Positions 10,418 through 24,494 of a stretch of DNA of 64,000 nucleotides are shown in pieces. The stretch is taken from the NCBI RefSeq assembly GCF_902459725.1, contig NZ_CABPSH010000009.1, positions 62,001-126,000 of the forward strand, written 5' to 3'. A program made the translations under genes and the position numbers. The notes under the pieces were generated by a model. The model was given only the letters and a program-made list of their open reading frames with translations. It did no database searches and was not told the DNA's origin. The DNA comes from Pandoraea eparura. Lineage in GTDB: Bacteria > Pseudomonadota > Gammaproteobacteria > Burkholderiales > Burkholderiaceae. How positions within the stretch are numbered: position 1 is the first letter of the stretch; every line of letters starts with the position of its first letter.

Positions 10418-10951
10418 TCAGTCGTCGCTCTTGGGGTCAAGCCCCGGAAAGAGAATCTCGGTAAAGCCGAACTTGCTGAAGTCGGTAATCCGCATCGGAT
10501 AGAGCTTGCCGATCAGATGATCGCATTCGTGCTGCACGACCCGGGCATGGAAACCCTCTGCCACGCGGTCGATCGCCCGACCGTACTGATCGACCCCCTC
10601 ATAGCGCAGCATCGAATAGCGATTGACCATGCCGCGCAGCCCCGGCACCGACAGGCAGCCTTCCCAGCCCTCTTCCATGTCCTGCGTGAGCGGTGTGACG
10701 ACCGGGTTGATGAGCACGGTTTCAGGCACTTCAGGCGCGTCCGGATAGCGCTCGTTGTGCTCGAAGCCGAAGATCACCACCTGCAGATCGACGCCGATCT
10801 GCGGGGCCGCCAGTCCCGCGCCGTTCGCGTGCTTCATGGTGTCGAACATGTCGGCAACCAGCTCACGCAGCTCGGGCGTATCGAACTGCTCCACGGGTTT
10901 GGCGATGCGCAGCAGGCGCGGATCGCCCATCTTCAGGATGTCGCGAATCAT
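10418..10951 (-). CDS. def: Peptide deformylase
   Basis: Deformylase removes the formyl group from the initiator methionine of new proteins, using an iron(II)-type metal site. The 177-residue product has all three motifs: [10 protein letters not shown] at 44-53, EGCLS at 97-101 (metal ligand C99) and HECDH at 141-145 (ligands H141 and H145, catalytic E142). GGGAGG stands before the ATG at 10951, which decides the start over a longer open frame. It follows ligA by 16 bases and was probably co-transcribed with it. Confidence 0.97.
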   Translation of the reverse strand: MIRDILKMGDPRLLRIAKPVEQFDTPELRELVADMFDTMKHANGAGLAAPQIGVDLQVVIFGFEHNERYPDAPEVPETVLINPVVTPLTQDMEEGWEGCLSVPGLRGMVNRYSMLRYEGVDQYGRAIDRVAEGFHARVVQHECDHLIGKLYPMRITDFSKFGFTEILFPGLDPKSDD

Positions 10952-10967
10952 CGATTGGATCCTCCCA

Positions 10968-13094
<2,127 letters not shown>

Positions 13095-13262
13095 TTATGC
13101 CTTCGACGCACGCCCCCTGCGCGCGATCGAAAGCACGGATACATCGATCAGAACAAAAACGCCGTTCACCCGACGGTGAACGGCGTGCATCGAACGCGGC
13201 ATGCGACGATTCGTCGTCTGCCGCAAATCGTCTTGGCGATCGCCTGAACGATCGCCTCGACT

Positions 13263-14807
13263 TTACTGGCTGAACAGGCGGCGCGTGACCGGCGAGCCCG
13301 CCGGCAGACCACGCGCCTCCAGACGTTCGTAGAGCTTGAGCAACTGCTTGTCGACGTTTTGCAGCGCAGCATCCGAGAGGGGCCGACGCTGATCGTCCAC
13401 CACACGGCCGCCAATGCGCTGCCCGATCGAGCGCGCGTAATCACACATCAGACGGAACGGCAACAGGTCTTCGTCGGCCACCGGCACATCGAGCAGCATC
13501 GTGATCAGGTCGCCGCCCTTGTACGTCAGATCGTCGCGCAGGAAGTTGGTGTCGCCGAACTGCAGCATGAACACCGGATTCTGGCGCGTATCGAGCTTGA
13601 CGAAACGCATGCCGTCGCGCGAGAGCAGCAGTCCGTCTTGCGTGGCGACCGCCTGCACGTAGTTGGCCGACCACGGCGCGCCGTCCGAGAGGATGTTGAC
13701 CGACAGTTGGGCGTCGCATTGCGCCGCAAAGCTGTCGAGTTCACGGCCGCGGGCGACGGTCTCCATCATGTCCGGCAGTTCGGGCAAGGCATCGACCGCA
13801 TCGGCGAGCGTCTGCACGAGATTCGAGAACTCGGAGAACTCGACTTCATTGAGGGCGCCGGCGCGGTTGGCCAACTGTACGGCCATGCGCAACTGGTGGT
13901 AGCGCCCGCCGGAGCGAATCAACTCCCACGGCGAATGTTCGTCGGCCCGACCTTCGATGTTGACCGGCTTGCTGCCCGCGCGGCGCATGCGCACCGTCAG
14001 CGGCATCAAGCGCTCTGCTGCAATCACGTTCGCCAACGGCAGGCAGACCACGCAGTCGATGCGCTCGTCAATGACCGGGGGCGGACCGCTCGGCACCGCC
14101 GGCTGCGCCGCCACCGGCACCACCGGGGCAGCCGAAGCTTCGGGCGCGTCGGCATGCGCCGTGCCTTCATGAGCGTTCGCGACGGACTCGACAATGTCGG
14201 CATCGGGGGCATCGGGGGCATCGGGGGCCCCGGCCGCCGTAGCGACCGCACCGGCCGCTGCCGCGTCTACCGTGTCATCGGACGCCAGTTCCGCATCGAG
14301 GCGTGCGACCGCGCTCGCGGCCGCGGCTTGCTGCGCGTCACGGGCCTGCGCTTGCTTGTCCAGATCGATGCCGTCGGCCGTCGTCGCCATCGCGGCCATC
14401 TCGGCGACGGGTTCGTCCGCGTGGGGAGCGCGGGTGGCATGCGCGGCATGGGCCGCATTGTCCTGCGCGGCGCGCTTGCGCGACGCCGGCGGCGCGTCCC
14501 AGGCATCCTCGTTGATCGCGAATGCATCCTGCATCGACGTGCTCGCCGCCACGGCCGGCCCCAGCGTCGGCTCGCGGCGCTCGCCCGACTGCGCCGGCAC
14601 CCGCGGCGGCGAAAGCGTCGGTTCGATGAACGGACGATCGTCGTCGGCATCCGGCACGCCGGCGGTCGCATCGATGCCGGCACCGTCGACCGGCATGCGA
14701 CGCGGTATTCGGGCTCGCGCCTTGCTGCCTTGCCAGGCGTTATAGGCCACGACCCCCAGCAGTACCACTACCCCTGCGCCAATCAAGCTGAGCTGCAGTT
14801 CATTCAT
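13263..14807 (-). CDS. zipA: Cell division protein ZipA-like, FtsZ-binding
   Basis: ZipA anchors FtsZ to the inner membrane. The 514-residue product has one N-terminal transmembrane helix (about 5-25), a basic stretch, a long acidic Ala/Asp/Pro-rich linker to about residue 250, and a C-terminal ZipA FtsZ-binding domain (about 370-500, with YKGGDLITMLLDVP). The linker carries a short APD tandem repeat encoded by 9-bp DNA repeats at 14201-14227. It lies between smc and ligA, matching the conserved zipA-ligA order. The linker is longer than in E. coli ZipA. Confidence 0.9.
   Translation of the reverse strand: MNELQLSLIGAGVVVLLGVVAYNAWQGSKARARIPRRMPVDGAGIDATAGVPDADDDRPFIEPTLSPPRVPAQSGERREPTLGPAVAASTSMQDAFAINEDAWDAPPASRKRAAQDNAAHAAHATRAPHADEPVAEMAAMATTADGIDLDKQAQARDAQQAAAASAVARLDAELASDDTVDAAAAGAVATAAGAPDAPDAPDADIVESVANAHEGTAHADAPEASAAPVVPVAAQPAVPSGPPPVIDERIDCVVCLPLANVIAAERLMPLTVRMRRAGSKPVNIEGRADEHSPWELIRSGGRYHQLRMAVQLANRAGALNEVEFSEFSNLVQTLADAVDALPELPDMMETVARGRELDSFAAQCDAQLSVNILSDGAPWSANYVQAVATQDGLLLSRDGMRFVKLDTRQNPVFMLQFGDTNFLRDDLTYKGGDLITMLLDVPVADEDLLPFRLMCDYARSIGQRIGGRVVDDQRRPLSDAALQNVDKQLLKLYERLEARGLPAGSPVTRRLFSQ
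14201..14227 (+). repeat. 9-bp tandem repeat inside zipA
   Basis: Three copies of CATCGGGGG in tandem encode the APD repeats of the ZipA linker on the other strand. In-frame copy-number change would be tolerated. Confidence 0.7.
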
Positions 14808-14846
14808 GCGCGGCGTTCCTCTCTCTTCTCCATCGTGGGCGCGGGG

Positions 14847-17800
14847 TCAGACGATCTCGGCCAGATTGATCGCAGACTCCATGTCCACCGCAACGATCCG
14901 CGACACCCCTTGTTCCTGCATGGTGACGCCGATGAGCTGATTGGCCATTTCCATCGCGATTTTGTTGTGCGAAATAAATACGAATTGGGTACGGTCCGAC
15001 ATGCGCGCCACCATCTTGGCGTAGCGCTCGGTGTTGGCGTCGTCCAGCGGCGCATCCACCTCGTCGAGCAAACAGAACGGCGCCGGGTTGAGCTGGAACA
15101 TGCCGAACACCAGCGCAATGGCCGTGAGCGCCTTCTCTCCCCCAGACAGCAGATGAATCGTGGAGTTCTTCTTGCCCGGCGGCTGCGCCATGACCTGCAC
15201 GCCGGCGTCAAGAATTTCGTCGCCGGTCATGATGAGCTTGGCCTGTCCACCGCCGAACAGCATCGGGAACAGCTCGCCGAAATGCTTGTTCACCTCGTCG
15301 AACGTGCCCTGGAGCAGTACCCGCGTCTCTTCGTCGATCTTGCGAATCGCGCCTTCAAGGGTGTCGATGGCGTCGTTCAGGTCGGCCGACTGCGCGTCGA
15401 GGAAGACCTTGCGCTCGCGCGCCGTCTCCAACTCTTCGAGCGCGGCCATGTTGACCGGACCCAACGCGTTGATCGCGTTGTTGATGCGCGTGACTTCGCC
15501 TTGCAGATACGACGGCTTCATGTCGGGCGTCAGCTTGACGGCGAGGGCTTCCTCGTCGACTTCGGCGGCCGCCAGTTGCTCGACGAACTGCTCGCCGTTC
15601 AGGCGTGCCGCCTGTTCCTTCAACTGCAATTCCGTAATCCGGTCGCGCAGCGGTTGCAGTCCGCGCTCCGCGGCAAGGCGCTCTTCGTCGCTCTGGCGCA
15701 ACTTCTGCGTGAGCGCCTCGAGTTCGATGCGTGCGGCACCAAGAATCGCTTCCTTCTCCGAGCGGAGTTCAAGCGCGTCCTGCAAGCCGTTTTCAACGGT
15801 CTGCTCGGTGATCTGCGCAAGTTCGGCCTGCGCCTGCTCGATCGACACCACCAGACGTTCGGCCTGCTCGAGCGCCGTCTGGATGCTGCGGCGGTGCTCA
15901 TCGATCTTGCTCGAAATCCCCTTTTGACCGAACGTCGCCTCCTGCGCCAGGCGCTCCAGCTCACGTGCGCGGTTGCGCGCGTCCGAGAGCCGGCTGTCGA
16001 GCGATTCGAATTCGAGCTGTCCGTCTTCGAACGTTGCCTGCAATTCGGCCAGTCGGGCATCGCTCTGCTCGAAGTTCGCCTCGGACTCGGCACGCAGTGC
16101 CAGTTGCTCCTCGATCTGCGCGGCAATTTCCCGCAACTCTTCGTCGATCTGGGTGCTGCGGGCGTTGAAGCGCTCATGCGCTTGCGTGAGCTTGAGCACA
16201 TCCATCTGCAACGCGTGCACGCGTTGCGTGGCGCGCTCGGCACGGCCCCGCACCTCCGTCAGCGACTGCGCAGCCTGGCTGTAGCCAGCCTCAGCACGCA
16301 CGGCGGCGGCCTTGGCTTCGTCCGAGAGCAACACCTGCGCACGCAGTTGCTTGCCCAGGTTCTCGATTTCCTGCTGGCGCGCGAGCAAGCCCGCCTGCTC
16401 TGAGTCGGCGGCATATAGCTGCACGCCCACGCGCGTGACCTGATGCCCCGCCTTGACAACGAGCGACGCGCCTTCCGGCAGTTGCGCCCGGGCGACCATC
16501 GCTTGCGCGAGATCGTCGGCCACGAACACGTGACCGAGCCACTCCTGCAGCACGGCGCGAAGGCCAGGATCGTCGATGCGTAGCAACGAAAGCAGCGGGC
16601 GCAGCGACGCCGGGGCGTCGAGCGATCGCGCGGCTGGCGGCGGCGAATAGAACGCCAGCTTGGCCGGCGGTGCATCGCTCGCAAACGCCTTCACCCAGTC
16701 GAGATTGCTGATCTCCAGGGCGGCAAGGCGCTCGCGCAACACCGATTCGAGCGCGTTTTCCCAACCCGGCTCGATATGCAACTTCTTCCACAGCCGCGGC
16801 AATTGCGCCAGCTCATGCTTGTCTAGCCATGGCTGCACCTTGCCTTCCGTCTGCACACTCTCCTGGAGTTGCTTGAGCGCTGCGAGACGCGCTTCAAGCT
16901 GCGCGATGGACGCCGCTTCGGCCTGCACACGCGCCTGTGCCTCGGCACGCTCGGCTTCCAGTCGCGGCAGCCGCTCCTGGGCGTCGGCGAGTTCGGCTTG
17001 CGCGTCTTCGAGCATCGCCTGATGTTCGGCGAGATCGGCGCGCTGCATCTCCAGTTCGGCTTCGTCGGGCTTGTCGAGCCCGCGTGCCTCGCCTTGCAGC
17101 CGCTCCTGACGTTGCTGCAACTGCTGCAACGCCTGATCGGCATTGCGCTGATGCGCGGCTTCGAGTTTCAGACTCTGCTCGACCTGCGAAATCTCGCTGC
17201 GCTGCTCGTTGAGCAGGGTCTGCGCATCGCGCCAGCCGGCTTCGAGCGCCGGCAGGGCGTCGTTCTGATCGGCCGCCTGATCCTGTGCCGTGGCCGCGCG
17301 CTCTTCGGCGATGATGAGTTCTTCTTCGGCAAGCGCCAGGGCCTCTTCCGACTGCGCAGAGCGGGCCTGCCACTGCTCGCGCTGCGAGGTGAGCGCCGCC
17401 AGTTGCGCCTGCACGCGATTGCGCGACTCGACGACGTAGCGGATCTCGGCTTCCAGCCGGCTGACTTCCGAATTCGCCTCGTACATGGCGCTTTGCGCCG
17501 CCTGGACGGCGTCGGTGGCCGTGTAGTGGGCGGCGCGCAGCGTTTCGAGATCCGATTCCGAGCCGCGCAGTCGCGCCATCTGCGCGTCGAGATCGACCTG
17601 GGCCGACTCGATCGCCCGTTGCTGACGCGCCTGTTCGTTCTGCGCTTCATTCTTGCGCAGCAGCCACAGCAATTGCTGCTTTTCTTCGCCGTCGCGATGC
17701 AAGTCCTTGAATCGATTGGCCACCACGGCCTGCGATTCCAGCTTCTCGAGATTGGTGCCGAGTTCGCGCAGGATGTCTTCGACGCGCGTGAGGTTTTCAC

Positions 17801-18362
17801 GGGTGTCCTGCAGACGGTTCTCGGTCTCGCGACGCCGCTCCTTGTACTTGGAGACGCCCGCGGCTTCTTCGAGGAACACGCGCAGCTCTTCGGGCTTGGC
17901 CTCGATGATGCGCGAGATCATCCCCTGCCCGATGATGGCGTAGGCGCGCGGCCCGAGACCGGTCCCGAGGAAGATGTCCTGAATGTCGCGGCGGCGGGCC
18001 GGCAGGTTGTTGATGTAGTAGCTGGAGGTGCCATCGCGCGTGAGCACGCGCTTGACGGCGATTTCGGCGTATTGGCTCCACTGCCCGGCGGCACGCCCGG
18101 CGCTGTTGTCGAACACGAGTTCGACGCTGGCGCGGCTTGCCTGCTTGCGGGCCGTCGACCCGTTGAAAATCACGTCCTGCATCGATTCGCCGCGCAGCTC
18201 CGAGGCGCGCGATTCGCCGAGCACCCAGCGCACGGCGTCGATGATGTTGGATTTGCCGCACCCGTTCGGGCCGACGATCCCGACCAGTTGGCCGGGCACC
18301 GCAAAGTTCGTCGGATCGACGAATGACTTGAAGCCAGCGAGTTTGATGGAGGTCAGACGCAC
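14847..18362 (-). CDS. smc: Chromosome segregation protein SMC
   Basis: SMC is the ATPase of the condensin complex with ScpA and ScpB. The 1171-residue product has the Walker A GPNGCGKSN at 31-39, two long coiled coils flanking a hinge at about 510-640, and C-terminal LLSGGEKALTAIAL (signature) and CLLDEVDAPLDDAN (Walker B). The start is GTG at 18362, giving the family N-terminus MRLTSIKLAGFKSFVD. It is first of the smc-zipA-ligA-def cluster; the 123-base gap to the upstream permease probably holds its promoter. Confidence 0.97.
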   Translation of the reverse strand: MRLTSIKLAGFKSFVDPTNFAVPGQLVGIVGPNGCGKSNIIDAVRWVLGESRASELRGESMQDVIFNGSTARKQASRASVELVFDNSAGRAAGQWSQYAEIAVKRVLTRDGTSSYYINNLPARRRDIQDIFLGTGLGPRAYAIIGQGMISRIIEAKPEELRVFLEEAAGVSKYKERRRETENRLQDTRENLTRVEDILRELGTNLEKLESQAVVANRFKDLHRDGEEKQQLLWLLRKNEAQNEQARQQRAIESAQVDLDAQMARLRGSESDLETLRAAHYTATDAVQAAQSAMYEANSEVSRLEAEIRYVVESRNRVQAQLAALTSQREQWQARSAQSEEALALAEEELIIAEERAATAQDQAADQNDALPALEAGWRDAQTLLNEQRSEISQVEQSLKLEAAHQRNADQALQQLQQRQERLQGEARGLDKPDEAELEMQRADLAEHQAMLEDAQAELADAQERLPRLEAERAEAQARVQAEAASIAQLEARLAALKQLQESVQTEGKVQPWLDKHELAQLPRLWKKLHIEPGWENALESVLRERLAALEISNLDWVKAFASDAPPAKLAFYSPPPAARSLDAPASLRPLLSLLRIDDPGLRAVLQEWLGHVFVADDLAQAMVARAQLPEGASLVVKAGHQVTRVGVQLYAADSEQAGLLARQQEIENLGKQLRAQVLLSDEAKAAAVRAEAGYSQAAQSLTEVRGRAERATQRVHALQMDVLKLTQAHERFNARSTQIDEELREIAAQIEEQLALRAESEANFEQSDARLAELQATFEDGQLEFESLDSRLSDARNRARELERLAQEATFGQKGISSKIDEHRRSIQTALEQAERLVVSIEQAQAELAQITEQTVENGLQDALELRSEKEAILGAARIELEALTQKLRQSDEERLAAERGLQPLRDRITELQLKEQAARLNGEQFVEQLAAAEVDEEALAVKLTPDMKPSYLQGEVTRINNAINALGPVNMAALEELETARERKVFLDAQSADLNDAIDTLEGAIRKIDEETRVLLQGTFDEVNKHFGELFPMLFGGGQAKLIMTGDEILDAGVQVMAQPPGKKNSTIHLLSGGEKALTAIALVFGMFQLNPAPFCLLDEVDAPLDDANTERYAKMVARMSDRTQFVFISHNKIAMEMANQLIGVTMQEQGVSRIVAVDMESAINLAEIV

Positions 18363-18485
18363 GGCAGGTTCGCTTTATCGGTCATGGAATGGTGGGAAAG
18401 ACGCAGACGCGTTTAGCTGGTCCTGTCGGGCCTTGCGCGAACTGCCGCGCACCGGCCGCTGACATCGACATAACATCGGTTCGCA

Positions 18486-19481
18486 TCATACCATCGCATC
18501 CTCCGCCGTCGCGGATTTACAACGCCCGGAATCCGGCAAAATACCGGACAGCACGCCAGCCGCGACAATGCACAGTCCACCGGCGATATCGCGCGCGCCG
18601 AGCGCTTCGCTGGCCAGCCACCACGACGATATCGCCGCCACCACGATCTCGAAGAGCATGATGAGCGCCGCCTGGTTGGCCGGCACCCGAGCCAGGCCGA
18701 ACTGCACCACGACGTTGGTCAGCGCAATCGTGCACCCCAGGGCGAGCGCAACGGCCGCCACGCTCACGGCTGCCGCGCCCGAGGTGAGCGCAGAGACGGC
18801 AGCGCGCGCCGTGTCGGCCCCGCCATCGAACGGCAACACCAGCAACCCGCCGACCACGCAGCCGAGATACAGCGTCCAACTGCGCATTTCGGCACGCACG
18901 TCAGGCAACGCCTGACTGACGCGCCGCAGGAGCACGTTATTGAGCGCAAAGGCCGCCCCAGCGATGGCGCCCGCCCACTCGCCAGGGTTGTTCGGCACCG
19001 GCCAGCCCAGCGTGGGCGACCAGAGCATCAGCCCCGCCCCGCCAAGCGCCAGCGCGATCAGCCCCACACCGCGCAGCCCGACTCGCTCGCCAAGCAACCA
19101 ATGCGCAAACAACGCCGTCCAGACCGGGGTCAGGTAGAACAGCAGCAGTACGCGCATCACATGGCCGTGCGTCGTGCCCCAGACGAAGGCGACGTTGGTC
19201 GCGCCGCCGGCGAACGCCACACCCGCGAGCAGCCACGACCATCGCAGCGTGGCCAGCGAGCGGCGGTACACGAGCGTGAGCAGCAACAGCGCAACGCCTG
19301 CGGTAGCCATCTGCGCAGGAACAGCTGCCACCCTCCACTGGGCGAGGCAACGATAGGGAAACCAGGCCAGCCCCCACACCGACGACCCGATGAGAATGGC
19401 CAAGGCGGGCGCCGCCCGGGCACGCAACGAAGCGCCCGACATCGACGCCGGGTCGCGCGTGCCGTTGCCGGCTGCGGTCAT
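18486..19481 (-). CDS. EamA/DMT-family permease
   Basis: A 331-residue inner-membrane protein with about ten hydrophobic segments in two EamA repeats, the layout of drug/metabolite exporters. The substrate cannot be told from sequence. AGGAG eight bases before the ATG at 19481 supports this start. It is on the same strand as smc but separated by 123 bases, so co-transcription is uncertain. A pair of TATTCCG/CGGAATA arms lies upstream at 19508-19543. Confidence 0.85.
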   Translation of the reverse strand: MTAAGNGTRDPASMSGASLRARAAPALAILIGSSVWGLAWFPYRCLAQWRVAAVPAQMATAGVALLLLTLVYRRSLATLRWSWLLAGVAFAGGATNVAFVWGTTHGHVMRVLLLFYLTPVWTALFAHWLLGERVGLRGVGLIALALGGAGLMLWSPTLGWPVPNNPGEWAGAIAGAAFALNNVLLRRVSQALPDVRAEMRSWTLYLGCVVGGLLVLPFDGGADTARAAVSALTSGAAAVSVAAVALALGCTIALTNVVVQFGLARVPANQAALIMLFEIVVAAISSWWLASEALGARDIAGGLCIVAAGVLSGILPDSGRCKSATAEDAMV

Positions 19482-19831
19482 ACGATTGACTCCTGAAAAC
19501 AGAGGGATATTCCGCGGGCTTGCCCCATCGGCGCCTCGGAATAGGCTGAATTACGCGGCGGTCGCGCTTTGTACGCGCCATGACGGTATAATTTTCGCTT
19601 TGCCGATCTTGCCATTCTTTAGCGCGTTCGGGAACCGTCCTTCGCGGGTTGTGACGAACGATGCTCGCCGACCTGTGGGGCTATGCCCGCAAGCGCGGCC
19701 CCGGAAAGCGGTTGTCGTGCGCGGCGCGTCGGCTCGGCGCAACACCCGGCCGGGCGGCACGGCCCCGAATTGTCTCGAACGTTGCCCTGCATGGCGGCGC
19801 GAACCCTAGTCCTGAGTCTGTTTGAATTCTC
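19482..19831. other. Divergent intergenic region (permease / dapC)
   Basis: No gene is supported in this 350-base gap. It holds the permease ribosome binding site, the arms TATTCCG and CGGAATA (19508-19514, 19537-19543) and a perfect TATAAT at 19587-19592. About 235 GC-rich bases separate that -10 from the dapC start, so dapC may have a long leader. I do not recognise an RNA gene in it. Confidence 0.5.
19587..19592 (+). promoter_or_regulatory. Possible -10 element for the dap cluster
   Basis: A perfect TATAAT in an otherwise GC-rich region upstream of dapC. No -35 box at a normal distance is convincing, so this is a candidate only. Confidence 0.4.
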
Positions 19832-21034
19832 GTGAACCCATTACTCGACAAGCTCCAGCCCTACCCCTTTGAACGCCTGAAGTCGTTGGTGGCGGACATC
19901 ACGCCCGCCAGCGCGTACAAGGCCGTCAGCTTCGGCATCGGGGAGCCCAAGCACCCGACGCCGCAGTTCATCAAGGAGGCCCTGATCGAAGGGCTGGGCG
20001 GCCTCTCGAACTATCCGGCCACCGCGGGCGGCGAACCGCTGCGCGCGGCGATCGCCGAGTGGCTGGAGCGCCGGTACGCACTGCCCAACGTGAACCCGGC
20101 CACGGAAGTCCTGCCGGTCACGGGTTCGCGCGAGGCACTCTTTTCATTCGCACAGGCGGTCGTCGACGGCAGCAAACCCGGCGCACGCGTGGTGTGTCCG
20201 AACCCGTTCTACCAGATCTACGAAGGCGCCACGCTGCTCGCCGGGGCGACGCCCTATTACGTCGACAGCGACCCCGCGCGTAATTTCGCCCCAGACTACG
20301 ACGCCGTGCCGGCCGATGTCTGGCGCGACGTCCAACTCGTCTATCTCTGCTCGCCGGGCAACCCGACCGGCGCCGTGCTGAGCCTGGCCGACTGGAAGCG
20401 TCTGTTCGATCTCTGCGACGAATATGGCTTCGTGATTGCGTCCGATGAATGCTATTCCGAGATCTACTTCGACGAAGAGCACGCCCCGCTGGGCGCCCTC
20501 GCGGCTGCCCATCGACTGGGCCGGGGCTTCGACCGTCTGGTCGTATTCTCCAGCCTGTCGAAGCGCTCGAACGTGCCGGGTATGCGCTCGGGCTTCGTGG
20601 CGGGCGACGCCGCCGTCCTCAAGAAATTTCTGCTGTACCGCACCTACCACGGCTGCGCCATGAGCCCGGCCGTGCAGGCGGCGAGCGTCGCCGCGTGGAA
20701 CGACGAAGCCCACGTGCGACTGAACCGCAGCAAGTACCTGAAGAAGTTCCAGACCGTCACGCCGATGCTGGCCGACGTGCTCGACGTGCGTCTGCCGGAC
20801 GCGGGCTTCTACCTGTGGGCCCGGGTCGACGCGAAAACCGGCCTGTCCGACACGGAATTCACGCGCCAGTTGCTGGCGCAATACAATGTGGCCGTACTGC
20901 CCGGGGCGTACCTGGGCCGCGCGGCGCACGGCACCAACCCGGGCGAGAACTATGTGCGCATCGCCCTCGTGGCCGATGTGGACGAATGCACCGAAGGCGC
21001 CCAGCGCATCGTGCAGTTCTGCCAATCCCTTTAA
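19832..21034 (+). CDS. dapC: Succinyldiaminopimelate transaminase
   Basis: DapC transfers an amino group from glutamate to N-succinyl-2-amino-6-oxopimelate in the succinylase branch of lysine/diaminopimelate synthesis. The 400-residue class I aminotransferase has SPGNPTG at 174-180 and the PLP lysine in FSSLSKRSNVPGMRSGF (K244). The start codon is GTG at 19832. It lies 24 bases before dapD and near dapE, which supports DapC over other aminotransferases. Confidence 0.93.
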   Translation: MNPLLDKLQPYPFERLKSLVADITPASAYKAVSFGIGEPKHPTPQFIKEALIEGLGGLSNYPATAGGEPLRAAIAEWLERRYALPNVNPATEVLPVTGSREALFSFAQAVVDGSKPGARVVCPNPFYQIYEGATLLAGATPYYVDSDPARNFAPDYDAVPADVWRDVQLVYLCSPGNPTGAVLSLADWKRLFDLCDEYGFVIASDECYSEIYFDEEHAPLGALAAAHRLGRGFDRLVVFSSLSKRSNVPGMRSGFVAGDAAVLKKFLLYRTYHGCAMSPAVQAASVAAWNDEAHVRLNRSKYLKKFQTVTPMLADVLDVRLPDAGFYLWARVDAKTGLSDTEFTRQLLAQYNVAVLPGAYLGRAAHGTNPGENYVRIALVADVDECTEGAQRIVQFCQSL

Positions 21035-21058
21035 TTCTCACTGCAACCGATTCTCGCC

Positions 21059-21886
<828 letters not shown>

Positions 21887-21900
21887 GACAACGCAGCCCC

Positions 21901-21945
21901 CGAGGCGTCGCCACGCTTGTTGCGGCGACGCCTCGGCGCATTTTT
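21901..21945 (+). terminator. Rho-independent terminator after dapD
   Basis: A perfect 12-bp stem (CGAGGCGTCGCC/GGCGACGCCTCG) with an 11-base loop is followed after five bases by five T residues. Confidence 0.85.
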
Positions 21946-21972
21946 GCAATGGCGACACCAGGAGTTCCGGCG

Positions 21973-23476
<1,504 letters not shown>

Positions 23477-23495
23477 GGCGCACGCGGCAATCCCC

Positions 23496-24392
23496 ATGAC
23501 GACACACGCACCCCATCCCTTCCAGACGCTGCGCGACTTGCTGCGCTACGCCGTCTCGCGCTTTACCGAGGCCGAGCTGGCCTTCGGGCATGGCACCGCC
23601 ACGGCGTACGACGAGGCTGCATACCTGCTGCTGCATACGCTGCACCTGCCCATCGATACGCTCGATCCGTTTCTCGACGCCCGTTTGCTGCCCGACGAAA
23701 TCGAGCGCGTGCTGTCGGTCGTCAACCGTCGCGCGGGCGAGCGCGTGCCGGCGTCTTACATCACGAATGAAGCGTGGATGCACGGCCGCCGGTTCTACGT
23801 GGACGAGCGCGTCATCGTGCCGCGCTCGTTCATCGGCGAGTTGCTGGAAGATGCCTTGCAACCGTGGGTCGATCACGCCGACGACGTGTCCGACGTCCTC
23901 GAACTGTGCACCGGCTCGGGCTGCCTGGCGATCCTGGCCGCCGAGACCTTCCCGGCCGCACAGATCGATGCCGTCGACATTTCGCCCGACGCGCTCGCCG
24001 TGGCGAAGATCAACGTGGCCGACTACAGCCTCGACGACCGTATCGCGCTGCACCTGGGCGATCTGTACGCGCCGCTGCCCACGGGCAAGCGCTATGACGT
24101 CATCCTGACCAATCCGCCATATGTGAACGAAGGCTCGATGCAGGTGCTGCCGGCCGAGTATCGCCACGAGCCCCGGATTGCCCTGGCGGGGGGCAACGAC
24201 GGGATGGACGTGGTACGGCGTATCATTGCCGGCGCACGCGAGCACCTGACGGACCACGGCGTCCTTGTGGTGGAAATCGGCAACGAACGTCATTTTGTCG
24301 AAGCGGCGTTCCCCGACCTGCCGATCACGTGGCTGGCCACCAGTGCCGGCGACGACATGGTGTTCCTGGTGCAGGCCGCCGACCTGCCATAA
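23496..24392 (+). CDS. prmB: 50S ribosomal protein L3 N5-glutamine methyltransferase
   Basis: PrmB methylates a glutamine of ribosomal protein L3 using S-adenosylmethionine. The 298-residue protein has an N-terminal helical domain, ELCTGSGCLAI at 136-146 (SAM binding) and the catalytic NPPY at 206-209. The segment VIVPRSFIGELL points to PrmB rather than the release-factor enzyme PrmC. It follows dapE by 19 bases on the same strand. Confidence 0.93.
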   Translation: MTTHAPHPFQTLRDLLRYAVSRFTEAELAFGHGTATAYDEAAYLLLHTLHLPIDTLDPFLDARLLPDEIERVLSVVNRRAGERVPASYITNEAWMHGRRFYVDERVIVPRSFIGELLEDALQPWVDHADDVSDVLELCTGSGCLAILAAETFPAAQIDAVDISPDALAVAKINVADYSLDDRIALHLGDLYAPLPTGKRYDVILTNPPYVNEGSMQVLPAEYRHEPRIALAGGNDGMDVVRRIIAGAREHLTDHGVLVVEIGNERHFVEAAFPDLPITWLATSAGDDMVFLVQAADLP

Positions 24393-24400
24393 TCCCCTCG

Positions 24401-24424
24401 GGGCTCGCCCGTTGCAGCGAGCCC
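24401..24424 (+). repeat. Hairpin between prmB and cls
   Basis: Perfect 8-bp arms GGGCTCGC/GCGAGCCC around an 8-base loop just after the prmB stop. There is no T-tract, so intrinsic termination is doubtful. Confidence 0.35.
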
Positions 24425-24494
24425 TCGCCCAAGGTCATGCAGCCCGGTTACACTCGGGTTCCCGGGTCCGCGCGACTCTCGGCATGGAGGAAGA

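Noticed and set aside
13359-16403. Open frame of about 1000 codons on the plus strand opposite zipA and smc
   Set aside because: It is the mirror of the GC-rich codon bias of two well-recognised minus-strand genes and resembles no protein family. Antisense frames of this kind also lie opposite ligA, clpB and the RNA helicase.
19593-19831. Possible structured RNA between a TATAAT box and dapC
   Set aside because: I checked for SRP RNA and 6S-like features and found no matching conserved motif; it is treated as a leader.
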